Of a stretch of 7,587 bases of DNA, positions 5,718-7,587 are shown piece after piece. The DNA lies in assembly GCA_017453605.1 (NCBI GenBank), contig JAFTEP010000181.1:1-7587 (forward strand), written 5' to 3'. The stretch comes from Clostridia bacterium (GTDB lineage Bacteria; Bacillota; Clostridia; Oscillospirales; SIG627). The notes beneath the pieces were generated by a model. That model did no database searches and had not been told where the DNA came from. It saw only the letters and a program-made list of their open reading frames with translations. Within the stretch, counting starts at the first letter, position 1, and each line of letters begins with the position of its first letter. The translations under genes were made by a program, and so were the position numbers.

Positions 5718-6393
5718 CACCTCCGCGGTGACCGCCTCCGTCGCTTTAGTATCTGACGGCGAGGTCGTTTCGGAGTGCTCCGTCACCGGAGCCCTGACTC
5801 ACAGCGAACACCTTGTCCCGATGATAAACGACGTCCTCGTATTCGCCGGGTTAAAGATATCTGACGTCTCGCTTTACGCCGTCAACGCGGGTCCCGGATC
5901 GTTCACCGGGCTCAGGATCGGCGTTTCCACGGTCAAGGGGATGGCTTTTTCAAGCCTCGCTCCCTGCGCTCCTGTCAGCACCCTCGAAGCTCTCGCGATG
6001 CGCCTCGTTCCTTATTCTGCCGTTCTCTGTCCCGTCATGGACGCGAGGCGAAACGAGTTTTACAACGCGCTTTTTACGGTCAGCGACGGCTCGCTCGTAC
6101 GCCTAACGCCGGACAGGGCGATCAGCGCCGCCGACCTCGAAAAAGAGATCTCCGGCTATGAAAAAGTCGTCGTCAACGGCGACGGCGCCGACAAGTTCCT
6201 ATCCCTCGTTTCTCTTCCCGGAGTCACCCGCTGCGACGCGGCTCTTTTAAGGCAGAACGCCGTGCAGACAGCGCTCATCGGAGAGAGGATGAAAAAAGAA
6301 AACCTTACCGTCTCCTGCGACAGGCTCTCGCCGGTGTATCTGAGAGTCCCTCAGGCCGAACGGGTCTATAACGAAAAAAACAATATTTTATAA
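5698..6393 (+). CDS. tsaB: tRNA threonylcarbamoyladenosine biosynthesis protein TsaB
   Basis: TsaB is the non-catalytic ASKHA-fold partner of TsaD; together with TsaE they transfer the threonylcarbamoyl group to tRNA A37. The 231 residues show MLTLGIDTSA at the start, HSEHL (35-39), NAGPGSFTGLRIGVSTVKG (63-81) and PVMDARRNEFYNALF (112-126), all standard TsaB landmarks. The C-terminal half is less conserved, as usual, and ends with SPVYLRVPQAER. The ATG at 5698 is chosen because GGAG (5685-5688) lies nine bases upstream; a TTG at 5683 is in frame but precedes that site. It overlaps tsaE by 20 bases, implying coupled translation. In many Firmicutes rimI and tsaD follow; here rpiB follows after 19 bases instead. 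Confidence 0.95.
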   Translation: MLTLGIDTSAVTASVALVSDGEVVSECSVTGALTHSEHLVPMINDVLVFAGLKISDVSLYAVNAGPGSFTGLRIGVSTVKGMAFSSLAPCAPVSTLEALAMRLVPYSAVLCPVMDARRNEFYNALFTVSDGSLVRLTPDRAISAADLEKEISGYEKVVVNGDGADKFLSLVSLPGVTRCDAALLRQNAVQTALIGERMKKENLTVSCDRLSPVYLRVPQAERVYNEKNNIL

Positions 6394-6412
6394 TTACAAG
6401 GAGTGACAAAAA

Positions 6413-6856
6413 ATGATAGCTATCGGATGCGATCACGCGGGCTTTGAAATGAAAAAGCTCGTTATGGAGTATCTCGACCAGATCGGGGAAGAATATCAGG
6501 ACAAGGGATTTTTAGTCTTTGACAAGAACGACGATTATCCCGTCGCCGCAAAGGCTGTCGGCAGAGCCGTCAGCAAGGGTGAAGCGGACAGAGGCATCCT
6601 TATCTGCGGCACCGGCATCGGCATGAGCCTTTGCGCCAACAAGTTCAGGGGAGTCAGGGCGGTCGTCGCCTCCGACGTTTTCAGCGTCAGATATTCCCGT
6701 ATGCACAACGACGCCAACGTCATCTGCTTCGGAGCGAGAGTAATGGGCATCGGACTTATAAAGGAACTTTTGAACGTTTTCCTCTCTCAGCCCTTCGAGG
6801 GCGGCAGACACGCCGAGAGGGTGAAGGAATTTGACAGGATCCTCGACGAAAATTGA
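6413..6856 (+). CDS. rpiB: Ribose-5-phosphate isomerase B (RpiB/LacAB family)
   Basis: RpiB interconverts ribose 5-phosphate and ribulose 5-phosphate in the pentose phosphate pathway. The 147-residue protein starts MIAIGCDHAGFEMKK, with the phosphosugar-binding D7-H8. The catalytic Cys is C65 in the CGTGIGMS anion-hole loop (65-72), and H98 in RMHNDANVICFGAR is the expected ring-opening histidine. The presence of C65 supports RpiB over the LacA subunit of galactose-6-phosphate isomerase, though allose-6-phosphate use cannot be excluded. The length is normal. AAGGAG (6398-6403) lies nine bases before the ATG. It sits 19 bases after tsaB, probably in the same transcript, and 104 bases before upp, with no clear terminator between. 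Confidence 0.94.
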   Translation: MIAIGCDHAGFEMKKLVMEYLDQIGEEYQDKGFLVFDKNDDYPVAAKAVGRAVSKGEADRGILICGTGIGMSLCANKFRGVRAVVASDVFSVRYSRMHNDANVICFGARVMGIGLIKELLNVFLSQPFEGGRHAERVKEFDRILDEN

Positions 6857-6875
6857 AATTTCTTGCCGAAGCGTC

Positions 6876-6904
6876 TTGAAATAAGTTCGGATATGTGGTA
6901 AAAT
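6876..6904 (+). promoter_or_regulatory. Sigma-A type promoter with extended -10 for upp
   Basis: TTGAAA (6876-6881), a 17-base spacer and TAAAAT (6899-6904), with TG one base before the -10 (6896-6897). The predicted start near 6911 gives a leader of about 50 bases before the upp ATG. A short inverted repeat, CCGAA (6866-6870) and TTCGG (6886-6890), brackets the -35. upp can thus be expressed independently of the rpiB transcript. Confidence 0.7.
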
Positions 6905-6960
6905 ATCCTCAGTGACGGCTCTCAGTCCGCCAAGTCAGTTGAAAACGAGAGGAAAACCGC

Positions 6961-7587
6961 ATGGAGAACACTTTTAAGAATCTTTCCGTCTGCACACACC
7001 CGCTGCTCCAGGAAAAGCTCACTCTTCTGAGAAACAAGGAGACCGGAGCAAAGGATTTCAGAGAGCTCGTCAGCGAGATCGCGATGTTCGTCACCTACGA
7101 GGCGACAAGAGACCTCGAGCTTAAGGATACCGTTATCGAAACTCCCATGGCTAAGGCAGTGACCAAGACTCTCGCAAAGAAGCCTCCGGTCATCGTCCCG
7201 ATTTTGAGGGCCGGTCTCGGTATGGTCGAGGGCGTCCATTCCCTTATGCCCACGTCGAAGGTCGGACACATCGGTCTCTACAGGGATCCCAGGACAAAAC
7301 TTCCCGTCACCTACTACTGCAAGCTCCCGGCGGAGATCTCCCGCGGAGACGCGATCATACTCGATCCGATGCTCGCGACCGGCGGTTCGAGCATAGCGGC
7401 GATCGACCTGTTAAAGAAGCACGATGTCAAGAACATCAAGCTCATGTGCATCATCGCCGCTCCCGAGGGAGTCGCGGCGGTCGAGAACGCTCATCCAGAC
7501 GTGAAGATGTTCACCGCAAGCTTAGATGAGAGACTCGACGATCATTGCTACATCATTCCGGGTCTCGGTGACGCCGGCGACAGGATC
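6961..7587 (+). CDS. upp: Uracil phosphoribosyltransferase (3' end cut by window edge)
   Basis: Upp converts uracil and PRPP to UMP in the cytoplasm, the main pyrimidine-base salvage step. Exactly 209 codons are visible without a stop. The sequence shows THPLLQEKL near the N-terminus, PILRAGLGM (80-88), the PRPP-binding loop ILDPMLATGGSS (133-144) and the uracil-binding block PGLGDAGDRI (200-209). Family members normally finish with a few residues such as FGT(K) after this block, so only about four codons and the stop are missing. Its ATG is preceded at seven bases by GAGAGGA (6947-6953). It has its own promoter and sits 104 bases downstream of rpiB. All motifs look intact and there is no sign of decay. 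Confidence 0.96.
   Translation, partial: MENTFKNLSVCTHPLLQEKLTLLRNKETGAKDFRELVSEIAMFVTYEATRDLELKDTVIETPMAKAVTKTLAKKPPVIVPILRAGLGMVEGVHSLMPTSKVGHIGLYRDPRTKLPVTYYCKLPAEISRGDAIILDPMLATGGSSIAAIDLLKKHDVKNIKLMCIIAAPEGVAAVENAHPDVKMFTASLDERLDDHCYIIPGLGDAGDRI

Noticed and set aside
6849..6862. AAATT-GA-AATTT inverted repeat at the end of rpiB
   Set aside because: It is a short, purely AT stem with a two-base loop and cannot form a stable terminator hairpin.

Overview
The window looks like chromosomal core sequence from a spore-forming Clostridia member, possibly a gut-type lineage. This rests on the gene set: a CwlD-type spore-cortex amidase, an RqcH/FbpA-type NFACT protein, TsaE and TsaB, a XerC/D-like recombinase of the style common in Clostridia, RpiB and Upp. 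Moderate GC in genes, AT-rich intergenic DNA, strong Shine-Dalgarno sites and extended -10 promoters agree with a low-to-mid GC Gram-positive. I cannot name a genus.

Layout. Positions 1-1846 are read on the minus strand. A 497-codon GH28-like right-handed beta-helix protein with no signal peptide is followed 27 bases later by the start of a tyrosine recombinase that runs off the left edge. A short AT-rich divergent region (1847-2074) carries one good promoter for each direction. From 2075 to 6856 everything is on the plus strand and closely spaced: an unrecognised five-helix membrane protein (TTG start), cwlD, rqcH, tsaE, tsaB and rpiB. rqcH and tsaE overlap by 4 bases, and tsaE and tsaB by 20. 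upp follows at 6961 behind its own promoter and is cut by the window end about four codons before its expected stop.

How the genes fit together. rqcH, tsaE and tsaB form a translationally coupled block concerned with translation quality: rescue of stalled 50S-peptidyl-tRNA by C-terminal tailing, and synthesis of the tRNA modification t6A. cwlD acts in spore cortex maturation. rpiB (pentose phosphate) and upp (uracil salvage) are housekeeping metabolism linked through ribose-5-phosphate and PRPP. The GH28-like protein probably cuts or trims a sugar chain inside the cell, but its substrate cannot be read from the sequence.

I found no mobile element, CRISPR array, RNA gene, riboswitch or convincing intrinsic terminator, and no clearly novel multi-gene system. 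The most unusual items are the GH28-like protein that keeps the acidic motifs but lacks the GHG/RIK signature, an Asp-to-Glu change at the tRNA-binding Asp-Arg pair of RqcH, a Lys in the TsaE P-loop, and three promoters of nearly identical extended -10 design. All coordinates and residue numbers were counted by hand.
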